Shown here: positions 1-12,060 of the stretch, one piece after another | Layout: each line of letters opens with the position of its first letter | Position numbering within the stretch: position 1 is the stretch's first letter | Origin: Streblospio benedicti | Taxonomy: Eukaryota > Annelida > Polychaeta > Spionida > Spionidae | Length of the DNA stretch: 64,000 nt | Direction: 5' to 3' | Assembly (NCBI GenBank): GCA_019095985.1 | Contig: CM032662.1 | Coordinates: 4,688,815-4,752,814 of the forward strand | Notes under the pieces: generated by a model | What the model saw: the letters and a program-made list of their open reading frames with translations, nothing else | Database searches by the model: none | What the model was told of the DNA's origin: nothing | Position numbers and translations under genes: made by a program

Positions 1-205
1 CGATTTCTCCTTAGCAGTGAAAATTGAAATCCGGAATCTACATCATATTCTATTGAAAAATCTAATTCGTGAAGCTCTGTTGTTGATGTAATAGTATCTG
101 ATTCGATGTTATTCTGAATATTATCCATTTCTTCTTCCAAAGTCTCGAACATATATGTTAATAACATAAAATCTCCTTCAGAAATTGTAATTGAATCGAC
201 TTCAT
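1..205 (-). other. Open reading frame running off the window edge
   Basis: On the minus strand a frame stays open from about 205 to the window edge, with a possible start codon at 165-167. The peptide is acidic and Thr/Ser/Glu-rich, and I recognise no family. It could be the end of an exon or part of the virus-derived DNA further along. The 206-600 stretch after it shows nothing assignable. Confidence 0.25.
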
Positions 206-825
206 TTTTTTAATAGTTACTGAATTATCGCCATTAATTTCAAGTAATAACACCATATTGAGTTATTTTCACTTAACTTATAGGACGGCTAGCTCAAAGC
301 CGAGGAACACTACGACGAGACAGATGCTGAATAAAGATACAACTGAATAGTCGTGTTATTGTCAGTATCACACAGCAATGACGAGTAATATCACTATGCG
401 GTCAGTTTACATCGTCAGATGCTGAATAAAGAGATCACTCCCCAAGTTAATAATCGCTCCGTAATAGATTAGCAGGTGTTACACGGGTAACAATTTTTCT
501 CAACTATAATGAGTTTTGCGGTCGTTAAACACGGTCGATTAAATCATAATGCAATCTTTGTCGTGTAACGGGATGCAGTGTTTTGTCGTAGTAAGTGATT
601 TTTTGACATTAATGTCTTTCAACACGTTCTTGTTCACTTGTGAACAGTGTTAATATAGTAAGATCGTGATCTATTCATTTGTATTCCTTTCGTCACAATA
701 ATTTCTGACGCTAACGGTATGTATATATTTAAAAAAAAAAAAAAAAAAATAACACGTTCATCTATTTGTTTGTATCTCGACTAAAATGAACAAAGTAGAT
801 ATATTATATTTATGGGTTATTTCAG

Positions 826-1684
826 TCCATTCCGCGTCGGCGGAATCGAATTTTGATGTGTGTGATGACGTCAGACCTAAAACTGCTGTTAAGGCGCTCG
901 CCTCAACTGAACAAAGTGTGATTAATGAAAACTTTAATCATGATGGTCGAGAGATTGCGCTATTAGGGCGTTCAAGTTCTTCTCCGCCTCATCAATCGAT
1001 CAAGACGTCTGTTGACGGTATATATTTTTTTAAAAAAAAAAAAAAAAACACGCCCACCTATTTGCTTGTATCTCAACTAAAATGAATAAAGTAGATATAT
1101 TATATTTATGCGTTATTTCAGCTCTTCCCGCTTCAGAGGAACCGGCAACTTTTGATGTGTGTGACGGTGTCAGACCTAAAACTGCTGTTAAGTTGCTCGC
1201 CTCAACTGAACAAAGTGTGTTTAATGAAAACATTAGTCGTGATGGTCAAAATATTGAATTAGAAAACTTTAGTCATGACAGTCAAGAGATTGCTCTATTA
1301 GAGCGTTCAACTTCTTTTCCCCCTCATCAATCGATCACTACGTCTGTTGATGGTATATATATTTTTTTTAAATAAAAAAACACGTCCACCTATTTGCTTG
1401 TATCTCGACTGAAATGAATAAAGTAGATATTATATTTATGCATTATTTCAGCTCTTCCCGCTTCAGAGGAACCGACAATTTTTGATGTGTGTGATGGCGT
1501 CAGACCTAAAACTACCGTTAAGACACACTTCACTCGCGAGCAGAGTGTCGACATTGTCGATCTAGTAAAAGATCATCTTGAAAAAGATTGTGATTGCAGC
1601 TATTGTATATTTACTCGCATGAACAATCTTGATATGATAGATGGAAAACTATATACTCACGAGAACAGTGTCGAGATTGATTAA
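826..1684 (+). CDS. Tandemly duplicated phase-1 exons of an unknown gene (three copies)
   Basis: Three consecutive units each have a 3' splice site (TTATTTCAG), a coding body and, in the first two, a 5' splice site (GACG or GATG then GTATAT). Proposed exons are 826-1017 (192 nt), 1122-1352 (231 nt) and 1452-1684 (terminal, with TAA stop). The first two are multiples of three and are phase 1 at both ends, so they can be duplicated or skipped without changing frame. Each begins with a variant of LPASEEP, then FDVCDGVRPKT. Units one and two share STEQSV and end in TSVDG. Unit three diverges into an Asp/Cys-rich tail. The intron parts are also duplicated. A similar donor (CTAACG then GTATGT) at about 716 suggests a further upstream exon. 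AATAAA occurs at 1946-1951 and 1966-1971. The family is not recognised, and whether this is host or part of the nearby fossil element is open. Confidence 0.5.
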
Positions 1685-1863
1685 CTTACAAATCCTAAAA
1701 TATAATGTATGTTGCTATTGCTTTTTATTTTGATTTGTAATAATAATTGTCTTATGAAAAAATCTTTGATTATTGTCTTATGAAATATTGTGCAATCAAT
1801 ACTTTGTCTTATAATATTCATTGTAGATATTTCGACTGAATATAATTCGTTCTTTGGGCCCAA

Positions 1864-3530
1864 AAATGAAATTTAATTTATTTTTTTTTTATTTTAGTTC
1901 ATATGACGACACGGACTGGAGGACAGATAATGTGTGTAAATTTTAAATAAAACATCACTTTGAACAATAAAACATATTTATTATTCATTTATTGGATACA
2001 TCAATAATCTTCTACACATAATTTGCTAAACAATTTTTGTGTTATCACAAACTGTAATTTAAATCCGATTTTAATATAGTTAGTTTGCTATGACCAAAGT
2101 TAAGTTAATTCACATAACATTTGTACACAGTCAAAAGATCGGTATTACATCATACTATAATCTACATCAAAACATTATGCTGGTATCAACCCACCAAAAA
2201 AATCAAAGGACTGAGAGTCCTGAAAAAAGCTTTAGAATGTTATGCGCTGGGAGTGCATAGTAAAATTTTCTTCAAATGCAGCCAGTAGAAATATAAAACA
2301 GTTAGCAACACATTTTTCTACCCCTAGATAGATGACTAAATACAAATTCATCCCCTTGATGATAGTCAGCACTGCATAACACTTTATAACCCATTCTATT
2401 TGTCTTTTTCTAGCTTATGGTGAGTCATAAGGCAAATACTAGTCTAACACAATCATTTCATTTTCTCTAAAAATACTTCTTTTCTGTATACATAACTGTG
2501 TCAGGACATAAGAAAGCAGAGTTCTTGTTGGTCTAAACTTGTAGTGGGACAATTGGCCTCTTGGTAAGGCAAATCAATGGGTCAATTCTGTACTTGATGG
2601 GCCAATATTTTTGCTGTAAATTTTGACCATGAACAGTTTCAATAAATAATATTTAAAAAATAACTCCAGTGCTCACTTTTATGCTGAGTAACCATGACTT
2701 ATAGTGAAATAAAGTACAATGGTTTCAGTAATGTTTTCATATTTTATTTATTCACACATCATAAGGCGGCAGTAATATTTTATCAGCATTTCCAAATCAT
2801 TGATCTTAAATCAAGAACATTTGTTTCATTTTGAATAATATTTAACATGCATAGACAGAAAAATAACATCAACATGCATCACTTACTACAAATCTGTCTG
2901 CACATTGCAGAGTGGTTAAAACGATTATTTTTGATAACTGTAAGTGCATTAATGGCAGTTTACCCGCTGTTGCTAACGCTTTTAAATAACTCGGCATATT
3001 AACTTTGATGGCTACCACGTTTTCCCCAGCTCATTAACATCGGCGATTGTCGGCTGCTTTCAGTTTCATTGATAATATTCAAATTGGGCACTAATTTCAG
3101 TGCGGATGTGCTTATAGTAAACGTAGTAGGTGGTGGAGTGGGAACACAATGAAACGCCCTACGACGGCTATAAAGCTTCGAGTCTTCATTTCGCTTTTAA
3201 CTAAACATTTCTAACTAAAATGTCAATATTATATCAATTCATCTAATAATTACACATTTGATTATATATTAACACATCATATATTGACAAACTGTTTCAT
3301 ATTTCACCATACATTGATTATTCCCCTTTTAAAAAAAAAAAAAATAATGACAAAATTACGATTCTTTTTTATTCACAACGCTTTTTGTGTAACGGTTAAA
3401 TATGACAAGTTCTGAAATTATATATTGAATGAATCACTTTTTATCAAGGAGCAAAAATAATTTTTTGTATCACGACAATCTCAATCGTCGTCTGCTGTAT
3501 GCGAGCAACTGTTTTTTTTATACATCAACG
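1864..3530. other. No gene seen
   Basis: After the poly(A) signals near 1950-1970 this AT-rich stretch has no long frame, no recognisable coding similarity and no strong repeat structure that I can support. Confidence 0.4.
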
Positions 3531-3888
3531 CACTGTTCCAGAATTAACTTTTTAATAGGGCCAGGAACATCGTCGCATTGATCTTCATTTCCACTGAGAT
3601 ACAGCGATTTTAGATTGTCTGTTACATCTATCATATCTTCAGATCCGTTTACTTTAACTTGAGGAGAATTATTCTGTCTAATTAGAACATCAATAATCTT
3701 TCGTTCTACAGAAGTGGTAATAGCCTGAAGTCTTTGTTGAAGTTCAACTGTTCAATCCCTCAAATGTTTCACTGACAATATTGCGATCGTCTCTCAGCAC
3801 CGTCTCACGGTCTGGCGTTTGTAATTGCATGTCTCTAGTTTGTCTAATCATCGAGTCAGCGATTGTTGAAACTACATAACGCATGATT

Positions 3889-4540
3889 TCAAGGCGGGGA
3901 CGGAGTGGTAATACATTCTTCTAGTATTACCACAGTGCTAGTCGTGTCCATAGAAAGTGATGCTTTCTCACGATCGCCATTAATTTGTGTGTCAGCCATA
4001 TCAAAATAACCAAAGGGATCGCGGTAAAGTGTATTCCCCACCTTGTCGAATATTGTGTAACGGAAAAAATGAAGTAAAGTTGCAATTGATGTGTTAGTAA
4101 CTGGCACTGCGCTTACACGTTTTTTCAGCATCGATAGATGTCTGAACATCACTAAACGCAGTAAATAGATCGTCTTTGTGTCTAACCATTTCTGCAATTT
4201 CGTGTTTGGTTATTTCAAAATTAAGCCATTGTCCACCAACATTTGATGATGATTGCATTTGAATTGTCACAACCATTCCATAGTCACGTCTCCTGACCAC
4301 AACACAGCATGTTTTCCCAAGCGGAATTGTGGATTCATGAAAGTCTAAAGCGTCTTTAGCGATTTGAATGACAGATAATATTTGTGCTACATTTCCCAAT
4401 AGTTTGACGAAGAAAGTTTTTGGGAGGAAACGTTTCTTGGCAAACAGCGTTGAAGGCGAATTCCCGTCCAATCTGGTCAGCAAAACCTGAAGAATAAAAC
4501 AACAAAAATTAGATAATCGTTTTCTTTTTTTTTTAAACAC
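3889..4540 (-). pseudogene. Fossil-element coding remnant, possibly PC4-like
   Basis: This is a minus-strand coding remnant in the fossil element. One part (around IPLGKTCCVVVRRRDYG and the following WLNFEITKHE) has the strand pattern of the PC4 / p15 single-strand-DNA-binding fold: a glycine-started beta strand, an R.F/Y.G turn, then a Trp and a terminal helix. The likeness is judged by eye and is weak. Further coding-like minus-strand sequence continues down to about 3540. No confident family assignment is possible. Confidence 0.25.
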
Positions 4541-5109
4541 AATATTGGTTCTCTATAAAAATTTGTTGTGTCAATTATCGTCTGACTTTAAAATCGGTTA
4601 TTCATTTTTTTTTTCGATCAAAAAAAAGTTAACACGAAAAATAATGACTATATAACATTGGCTGTTTTCTGTTAAAAACCTAATAACCAATCTCTATAAA
4701 ATCTGTTATGTCAATTTTTGCCTCAACTTAAAATGGGTTATTCCTTTTTTTATTCGATCAAAAAACGGTAAAACGAAAAATGGGATCTATAGAAAATTGA
4801 ATATTCAGTTTTACATCAACCTTTAAATTTGTAATACAAGAAACGAACCCTACAAATTTGTTATTGTGTAAAACAACACTCAATGACGATGTAAAATCAA
4901 ATATTTACCAAAATTCTTGTATATTAATCTCGACACGTACCTCAGGTTTGAACCATCTTTCATTTTTGTCTATCGACAGGGGCATAAAAATATTATGTGA
5001 ATGTGATGATTCGACAGGTCAAATTTGAAGATCAGTTGTATACATATATGTAAGTTTGTAGATTTGACTAAGGTAACTTTTTATTACACTTGTTTGATTT
5101 TATTCCAAC

Positions 5110-5189
5110 TTGGCTCAACTATTGTGTACATGTATGATGATTAGATTACTTTGTCTCATCATCATACATGTACACAATGGTTGAGCCAA
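5110..5189. repeat. Near-perfect hairpin, 32-bp arms
   Basis: Arms 5110-5141 and 5158-5189 are reverse complements with one or two mismatches around a 16-nt loop. The arms contain TGTACATGTATGATGAT and its complement. It may be a short fold-back element inside or beside the fossil element. Confidence 0.75.
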
Positions 5190-5528
5190 ATTAATCTAAT
5201 TTGCCTCAGTTCTGATTTTAAGATGAAACTTACAACTTTAAAAATAGATGCCTTTTGTCATGGAGTATGTGATTTAGATTGCAAAGTAGCTAAAGAATAC
5301 ATAGGCAATAAGCTTTTTTTTTGACTGGTACACACAAAAATTTAGGATACCATATACATTTATGTGAGAATGGATGGTTCTCTTCAATAAGGGAACCATA
5401 TTCCATCATCCATGAGCCATATAAAAAGTACATATGAAAAAAATGGTAATATTCACACAATCTTGTGTTTCGTTGAATGTATGAACAATGAAATTATTTT
5501 ATCGCTAAATTCATAAAAAATACATTGT

Positions 5529-6389
5529 TTGTACTGTGATGATTTTAATACAACTTTTCCTCATATCAATATCATGTCAGTTCAAAGGACTGCGATACAA
5601 TGTATCATACACATCTATGAATATCAGGCCTTCTATACACGTAAAGATAATGAAAATGCATGCCAGTGTTCGATCATTTCTTATAAACGATTACAGTTTA
5701 TAGATATAATCAATTTTACCGGACCCGGAACAAGTTTAAGCAAATATCTGCAAACATATAAAATCAACGAAAAGAAACAATTTTTCCTGTACGAATTTTT
5801 TGACAGTTTAGAGAAACGCAATTATCCGTCACTACCGAGTAAAGAACAATTTTATAGTCGGTTAAAGCAAAAGCATATCTCCAACGACGATTACCTACTT
5901 TGTCAGCAATTATGGACGCAAAAAAGAATGTCTACTATGAGAGATTTCCTTATTGATTACAACATTAGCGACATAAAGCCGTTTCTTAAAGCGATTGAGA
6001 ATCAATTAGATTTTTATACCAATCTTAATATCGACATGTTTAAGCATGCAGTAACTTTGCCAGGATTGAGTTTAAAAGTATTGTTTCAATTTATTCCGAA
6101 AACGATTAATATGCTGCAAATATATAAAAATGAAAGAATGAGAAACGACGACGATAATAGTCTTTATAATGAATGGAAACAGAATTTGTACAGTGGATTG
6201 TCAATAATCTTTCACAGATTTCATTCGAAAGACGTCACATTCATCAAAAATAATCAAAACGAACCCTGTCGCAGGATATTGGGGTTAGATTGCACAAATT
6301 GTTATGACACCGCGTTTTTTTTGAAAACTTTCCCGACAGGTCTTTACTGCAGATATTTTAGTTTTGACAATTTTTGGGTTTGGGTTTGA
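5529..6389 (+). pseudogene. Protein-primed DNA polymerase B fragment (fossil)
   Basis: The 286-residue frame resembles the middle of type-B protein-primed polymerases of Polintons, adintoviruses and kin (DNA_pol_B_2). It has a leucine-rich LPGLSLKVLF block, then the SIIFHRFHSKD stretch, then a motif-A-like GLDCTNCY followed by FPTG.YCR. Only part of a full polymerase is present. A poly(A) signal (AATAAA, 6455-6460) lies shortly after the frame. The assignment rests on pattern recognition alone. Treated as a fossil. Confidence 0.6.
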
Positions 6390-6789
6390 AGCAGTGAATT
6401 GGTTTCACTATGTCATGTTCTTTAAATTTGTGCTGAATGAAAATGTATAACGTTAATAAAACTGTGTTTATACGAATTTGTGACTGAAAGTGATGTTACG
6501 ATTTCTAGGTCTAAACTATAACTGTAAATAATGATAACGATTTTGTCAAACTTCGCTATGAATAATGAAAATATATTGGTAAAGGTTGTGAAATTGACAA
6601 TATTATGTTACGTGTATAGTTTTAACAAATGGTTAAAAGTGAACAATGTCGTTTGGATTTATTTTACATACAAAATTTATAAATCACATTGATTATTGAC
6701 TGAAACGAGCTTTATCATAACAACAGACTCCATATCACAATTTGATAATATCAAATTAACGAGGAGGGAGCTTCTTCCAGCGACCACAC

Positions 6790-7744
6790 TTAACTGAGGG
6801 TGGTTGCAGGAACACTGCAGTCGCAACGTGGTGTTGTTGAGACATCATTTCCAAAATAAATTACGAATTGTAGTTCACAATTGGTGCAGTCAAAAATTAG
6901 ATAATCATTTTCTTTTTTAAACACAATAATAGTTCTCTCTATAATATACCGTCGACAAGTTAAACCTCTCCCTCTTTTTTTTACAGAGTTTCGCATAAAA
7001 CGGGTATAGTATAAATAATATAGCATTGTAGATTTATGAAAAAAGACGTTATATACTATCACAGTTCAAACAGCTGCTTCTTATTAATAATTTTTAAACT
7101 GTAAGGGTATACGTTGTTATTTTTGAAATAAAAACAAGCTTTGAAAACAGTGTATCAATTGGATATTGCGATATAAGAGTTTGTTTTTTAAAAAAAAAAC
7201 AAATACATATATCGCAAATTTTGATTTGAAGAAAGTCGATAACAATGCAGGACATTAAGTGTTCGAAAGAATGTTAATTTATAAATATTTGAGTGATGGG
7301 AGTTACACGCTTCCATACAATAATTCAATATCCGATAATTTATCACTAACCACGACACAATCTAGTCGTTCAATGAGCATAATTGTTAAGATGTGCTGAG
7401 TCGATTGTAAATTCTCAACTGCATTCGTTTCCTGACCAGGGTTCGACGACAAATTCCCTCTCACATTTTCCATCTTGCTTCAAAATCTGTAATTGATTGG
7501 GATATTTTTGACACAACTCAATTATCTTCGATTTCGCGTCTGTAACAAGCTTCGTTTTTTTAAAACTTGGAGGAGAAAAAGGTATAATCCAATGGTAAAC
7601 TTTAGATATCGATTTATGTCTACAATGTAATTGTTCCCAGAAAAATCTTTGAAACACAACTGCCAAATCACTTTCATATTGTGACGTAACCTCAATATAA
7701 TAAAAACTCTCCTTTAAAGAGTTTACGATTGTGTTTTCAGACAT
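6790..7744 (-). other. Two unrecognised minus-strand frames (6790-7062, 7415-7744)
   Basis: Two frames of 90 and 109 residues lie on the minus strand downstream of the polymerase fragment. The second is rich in Lys, Gln and aromatic residues and begins at an ATG at 7742-7744. Neither matches a family I know. They may belong to the fossil element. A direct repeat of the DNA around 7050-7250 recurs at about 8920-9130. Confidence 0.25.
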
Positions 7745-7797
7745 ATTTTTGTTATATTTATCACAAATTACAAGTCAAATAACAGTCACAAATAAAG

Positions 7798-8692
7798 AAT
7801 GTGTTTGACAGAACAAGCAATAAAACTTTTAATTCGAACCTACAACAATAAAACCATTGTCATGGTATATTATCAGTCATTGACATTTTATGATAATTGC
7901 ATTATCTAAGTATGAGAACGTTATTATTACTTTATTTTGATTGAAATGTAGGACATTACTGATTCATTTTATGAAGACTTGACGTATATGTTACTATAAA
8001 TCATTTTAAAGTTTAACTTTTTAAAACATTTAACAAGAGCAGATATTGGAAAATTTAGTGGAATATTCAATGACAGGAGCCGAATTCTGCCATTACATCA
8101 CATGAAACTTAGAATCACACTTGGGGTGATTGAAAAGTGCATACACGGGGTAAAAAAAATTAAAATCATTTTATTGCCTTTATACTAAAAAGGTAAACGA
8201 AAGGCTTTGCAGATGGTATACTTGGCATACTGATTTACATTGATGCACATGACAAATGAAAATTATTATTAGTTAATAGCTATTACATGTCCTTTATAAA
8301 ACATGACTGTGCAGACAGTAACAATATTTACAATTTTGTGTCCACAATTATAGAAAATTGATTGCAGTGAGGAAAGGTTTGATGTTCTCTTACACCACCA
8401 GAAATGTTTAGTATTCTCAATGCCTATTTATTTTAACAGACACAAAAATAAGCCAAGATTACATGCTTTAGCTGTTTCATAACAAAACTGATAACTGATT
8501 GCATGGTGTGTACATTGGTTTTATTACAATATATACAGGTCGCGGATTATATGTGCATCTCTTGCCTCGGTATATACAACTTTACGATATTCATTCCACC
8601 CAGGAATGTGTTTAATCGTGCTTTTAGTAGAATTGTTTCCTATGATATCACTACTCGATTATATCACTATACATTTTGTCTATGCCGCATAC
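7798..8692. repeat. Dispersed repeat of about 0.9 kb, copy 1
   Basis: This segment is highly similar to 30252-31232 in the same orientation, with small indels. Both start with GTGTTTGACAGAACAAGC and end near a TGCCGCATACAT-like sequence. A 65-residue frame near the end (8503-8697) is conserved in both copies but has no recognisable family. No terminal inverted repeats or poly(A) tail are evident. Confidence 0.8.
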
Positions 8693-8799
8693 ATGTGTAA
8701 TATCTTTACAACCTGGATTATCATATAGCATAAGTTCATGAGAAAATCAAATTTTATTAAAACCTGCATCAGTCGAAACATTATATTTTTTGTGTGGCC

Positions 8800-9340
8800 G
8801 ACACTAACACACGATTTGAAATCAATGTTAAGAACAGTCCTTCTCATAACTATCCTCCCCAAGATCGCATTTTAATCGAGTTTAAAAGCTCATTAGAACG
8901 TTATGAAATAGATTTTTAAAAATGACATTGTGTACTATCACAGTACAATGAAGAAAAAGTCGCTTCTTTTTTAATTGATTCTAAACTGTAAGGATTTACG
9001 TTGTTATTTTGAAAATAAAACCAAGCTTTGAAAAACCGTATATCGATTCAATGTTTTGTAATATAAGAGTTCGATTTTGTAAAAACGAATATATAGATTA
9101 AAAATCTCGTTTTAGAGAAGTCGAACATAAACTGTGGTTAAGTCACTTACCGCAACTGAACAAAGTGTGTTTAACCAAATATTTTGTGTAGAACTTGTAT
9201 ACTTCCACAAAATAAAACCAATATCTGATAATTATATCACTAACCCGCTAACACACAATTTGAAATCGATGTTGAGAACAGTTCTTCTCGTAACTATCCT
9301 CCCAAGATCGCATTTTAATTGACTTTAAAAACTCATTAGT
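8800..9340. repeat. Internal direct repeats with an exon-like fragment
   Basis: The stretch beginning near CTAACACACGATTTGAAATC (about 8806-8880) recurs at about 9250-9325. DNA at 8920-9130 repeats 7050-7250. Within this, about 9130-9180 resembles the duplicated exons at 826-1684 (AAACTG.TGTTAAGT, then AACTGAACAAAGTGTGTTTAA), reading VVKSLTATEQSVFN. The region therefore holds a further partial copy of that exon unit. Confidence 0.6.
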
Positions 9341-9929
9341 GTCAGAATTTCTGTTTTTGAATCAAATAGAGAATAATAGATGTCGACATTAATATATTGT
9401 CGTGGTTTTAAGAATGGAAACGTGTAATGTGTTTTCACGGTCGGATTACGATTAATAGCGTCAAAAAGACGTTAATGTGACACCTGTAGATTGCTGCTAA
9501 AAAAAATTACTCTGTTGAGGGGTACATGTAAGATGATATTTCATCACGGTAAAATGAATATTACTTCATTTGCTTAAAGTTTATTTGATTTCTAACAATA
9601 GCTGTTGCTTAGATAGATAAAATTAAATGGAACTGCATACGGTTTTAGATTAAGAGGGTTTATATCCATTACAATATTTGACATTGATATTGTTATCTTT
9701 TAAATTTACGTGTAACACGTTCAGTTATTTGATGTGCAATTATTTGAAAGATTGAAAGAAGATTGACGCTAAACGCGATGTGATGAAATGAAATGAAAAA
9801 CTGTCAATCTTGTCACACACGTAAGACAGTGATTTTATTTCTAACAATTGTATTGTATCAGTTTATTTCGCATGAAATGCATAGTAAAATATCACAGTCC
9901 ATATCATAGAATAGTTAAAAATTAGTTGT

Positions 9930-10380
9930 AAAGCATATTTTAAAATAGATGTTTTTGCCAATTTACAAAATGACTAGAATAAAACTTAAAAGATACACTT
10001 TGAACTATGTCACGCATAATAAAATTGTCACAACTAACTATTCAATATCTAAAGTTTCCAATAGCTTTTCTATATAGTACTTTGAAGTGGTCTACACCAT
10101 TAAACATATAATATTGGGACATGCTAACACCCTTAGGAATACAGAGGAGATGTCTAAAACATTATTATATGCTACAGAAGCTTTGTTAAAGACATGATCA
10201 TTAAATACAGTCCACATTTGGCTACCATACATACTACTAATTAAAGTCTTAAAAAGACATATTTTAACACTTTCAGAACAATATCTAAATTTACTAATCA
10301 AAACATATAGATACATTTTGTTTGACGTGCTATATGACATATTGGTAACATGCATTTTTTAAAATTTTTTGTTTTATCTA
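9930..10380 (-). mobile_element. LINE (CR1/Jockey-like) reverse transcriptase C-terminal fragment
   Basis: The minus-strand frame 10092-10355 matches the region after the catalytic core of CR1/Jockey-type LINE reverse transcriptases. The pattern is a K...RCS..VK..LFK block, then SSMYGSQMW, then VAYNN. Coding-like sequence seems to continue in other frames to about 9930. The element is 5'-truncated and decayed, as usual for LINE insertions. The subfamily is uncertain. Confidence 0.55.
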
Positions 10381-10520
10381 GATTTATTACCATTAAATTT
10401 GACAGACAAAAGAAAACAGATTAAAAAAGAAAGGTGCTATTAAATAAGGTTTGTTGACTTTAAATGTTAAATTGATGGTGAAAATCAAACATGAATGCAT
10501 TGAAATTTGTTTATTCGATT

Positions 10521-10997
10521 TTAAATTATTATATTTCTGATTGAGATTAATCTGCGAAAGAAATAACGATGAACAAACCTTTGGGCTTCTTTCTTCAAAA
10601 CAGAACCAAAACTTTGGGCCATGTAATAGCAAACTACACACAACACTTAAGGTAAATAAAAATAAGACAAGAAAAGGCAATGTTAATCGTAAGAAGATAC
10701 ATCATTTAGACACATTGTACAATGGGTGGGAGGGTTTTGGGAAAGCAAGAAAAATACAACTGAACCCTCTAGTGGCTGAAACATAACCTACGCATAATGC
10801 AACCAGCATTGAGACCATGTTAAGTGTACATTATGCAATTCCTCCGCAAACAATTTAACATTTATTAAACAGTGTTTAATCACAATTAAATTATTATATT
10901 TCTGATTGAGATTAATCTGTGAAAGAAATAACGATGAACAAACCTTTGGGCTTCTTTATTCAAAAAACAGAACCAAAACTTTGGGCCGTGTAATAGC
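10521..10997. repeat. Direct repeat pair (110 bp)
   Basis: 10521-10630 and 10886-10997 are near-identical direct copies, both containing AACGATGAACAAACCTTTGG. The 255 bp between them show no recognisable coding content. This could be a local duplication or two copies of a small element. Confidence 0.75.
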
Positions 10998-11135
10998 CCA
11001 GAAAATTTGAGAGGCCCAAAGGAAAGTGTTTAAATGACATTTTTGACATAAGTTTCTCAGTGTAAACACTGAATTGTTTGTAGGTTGATTCTGTGAGATT
11101 CGAGCAGAAAAGGAAGCTAACATTATCTGGGGAGC

Positions 11136-12060
11136 TCAAATATAGCGCTGGTAAGCGTCAATAGTCCAGCGACCTAACAACTTGATCTCCCAATCACTTA
11201 AACCAGCCATAGCGGCACTTGTTGCACAACCACTGCGAAATGAATGCCCGCTATACTTTGAAGGATCTAAGCCTATCAAAGTGAGATACATTCTCATAAG
11301 TGACACAAAGACTAACTTAGTGAGCGGTATACCATCAAATACAAACAGGGGACAAGTTGCGAAGCTCATATTCTTTGAAAGCAAACTAACATACTCTGAA
11401 ATTGAACAATGACCACAAACGTTTGTATTTGTACAACCAAGAACAACATTAAAACCTTTGTTTTTTTTATCTGTTTTACTTTGCTTGATAAAAACAGTAA
11501 CTAAATCCTGATGGACAGAAACATCACCAATTGTTAAATGTTTTTGAGGGTCAAAAGTCTGACCCGAGCCCACTGTTAACTCTCCCAGCATGCAGGCAGC
11601 CAAAGAAGGCCAGCAACATGGCTGCCCATACGCATTTATCATCCACTGTCTTTCCCATATGAGTCTGTAACTTTATCAGTATATGCAGCATTACAGGCAA
11701 TTTCTGCTTTGCCCCATGCGAACTAATCTTGAGAGCTCTCAGTGCCTTTTGAAGTCGTGGAGTGTCTTCAAGGGGGTTGTTGTAACCCTCGTTTATATGC
11801 AATGATCTAATTGCTACTAGATACACTCTTACAGAACTAACAACAAGGCCTTGTGAATCTAGGAATGCTACATACAGCACCAATGTTTGTTCTATGAACA
11901 TGGTAATGAGCATAGTCCATACTGCTCACAAAAAGCCAGGAACTTCTTTTTTTGGAAGAATAAGTCTTTTTGAGTTGAAGTTCGAATTCCAGCTTTAACA
12001 ATCTCCTTTGCTATGGTGTACAAGCAGAGATAGTTTAACGAGATACGCAACACGTTCATA
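11136..12060 (-). mobile_element. Tyrosine-recombinase element (Crypton-like, or DIRS/Ngaro kin)
   Basis: Minus-strand coding sequence shows a phage-integrase-type tyrosine recombinase. There is an N-terminal helical DNA-binding part (around LVLYVAFLDSQGL and VRVYLVAIRSLH) and a catalytic part ending in GHSFRSGCATSAA, then LLGRW and the AYQRYI tyrosine. The H-x-x-R box and the nucleophilic Tyr are visible. No reverse transcriptase was seen beside it, which favours Crypton, but a DIRS-type remnant cannot be excluded. The frame is broken. Confidence 0.65.

Larger units (their letters stand above)
3540..7744. mobile_element. Fossil of a Polinton/adintovirus-like DNA element
   Basis: The span is defined by a protein-primed DNA polymerase B fragment (plus strand, 5529-6389) flanked by minus-strand coding remnants (about 3540-4540, 6790-7062, 7415-7744). 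Minus-strand and plus-strand genes in one small element fit Polintons, adintoviruses and related viruses. Capsid, packaging ATPase, protease and integrase genes were not seen, and no terminal inverted repeats were found, so the edges are approximate. The element is broken, with several breaks. The one long uninterrupted frame argues against great age. It could also come from another virus lineage with a protein-primed polymerase. Confidence 0.45.

Noticed and set aside
826-1684. CRISPR-like or satellite array
   Set aside because: There are only three units of unequal length with splice sites and coding phase. It fits exon duplication in a eukaryote.
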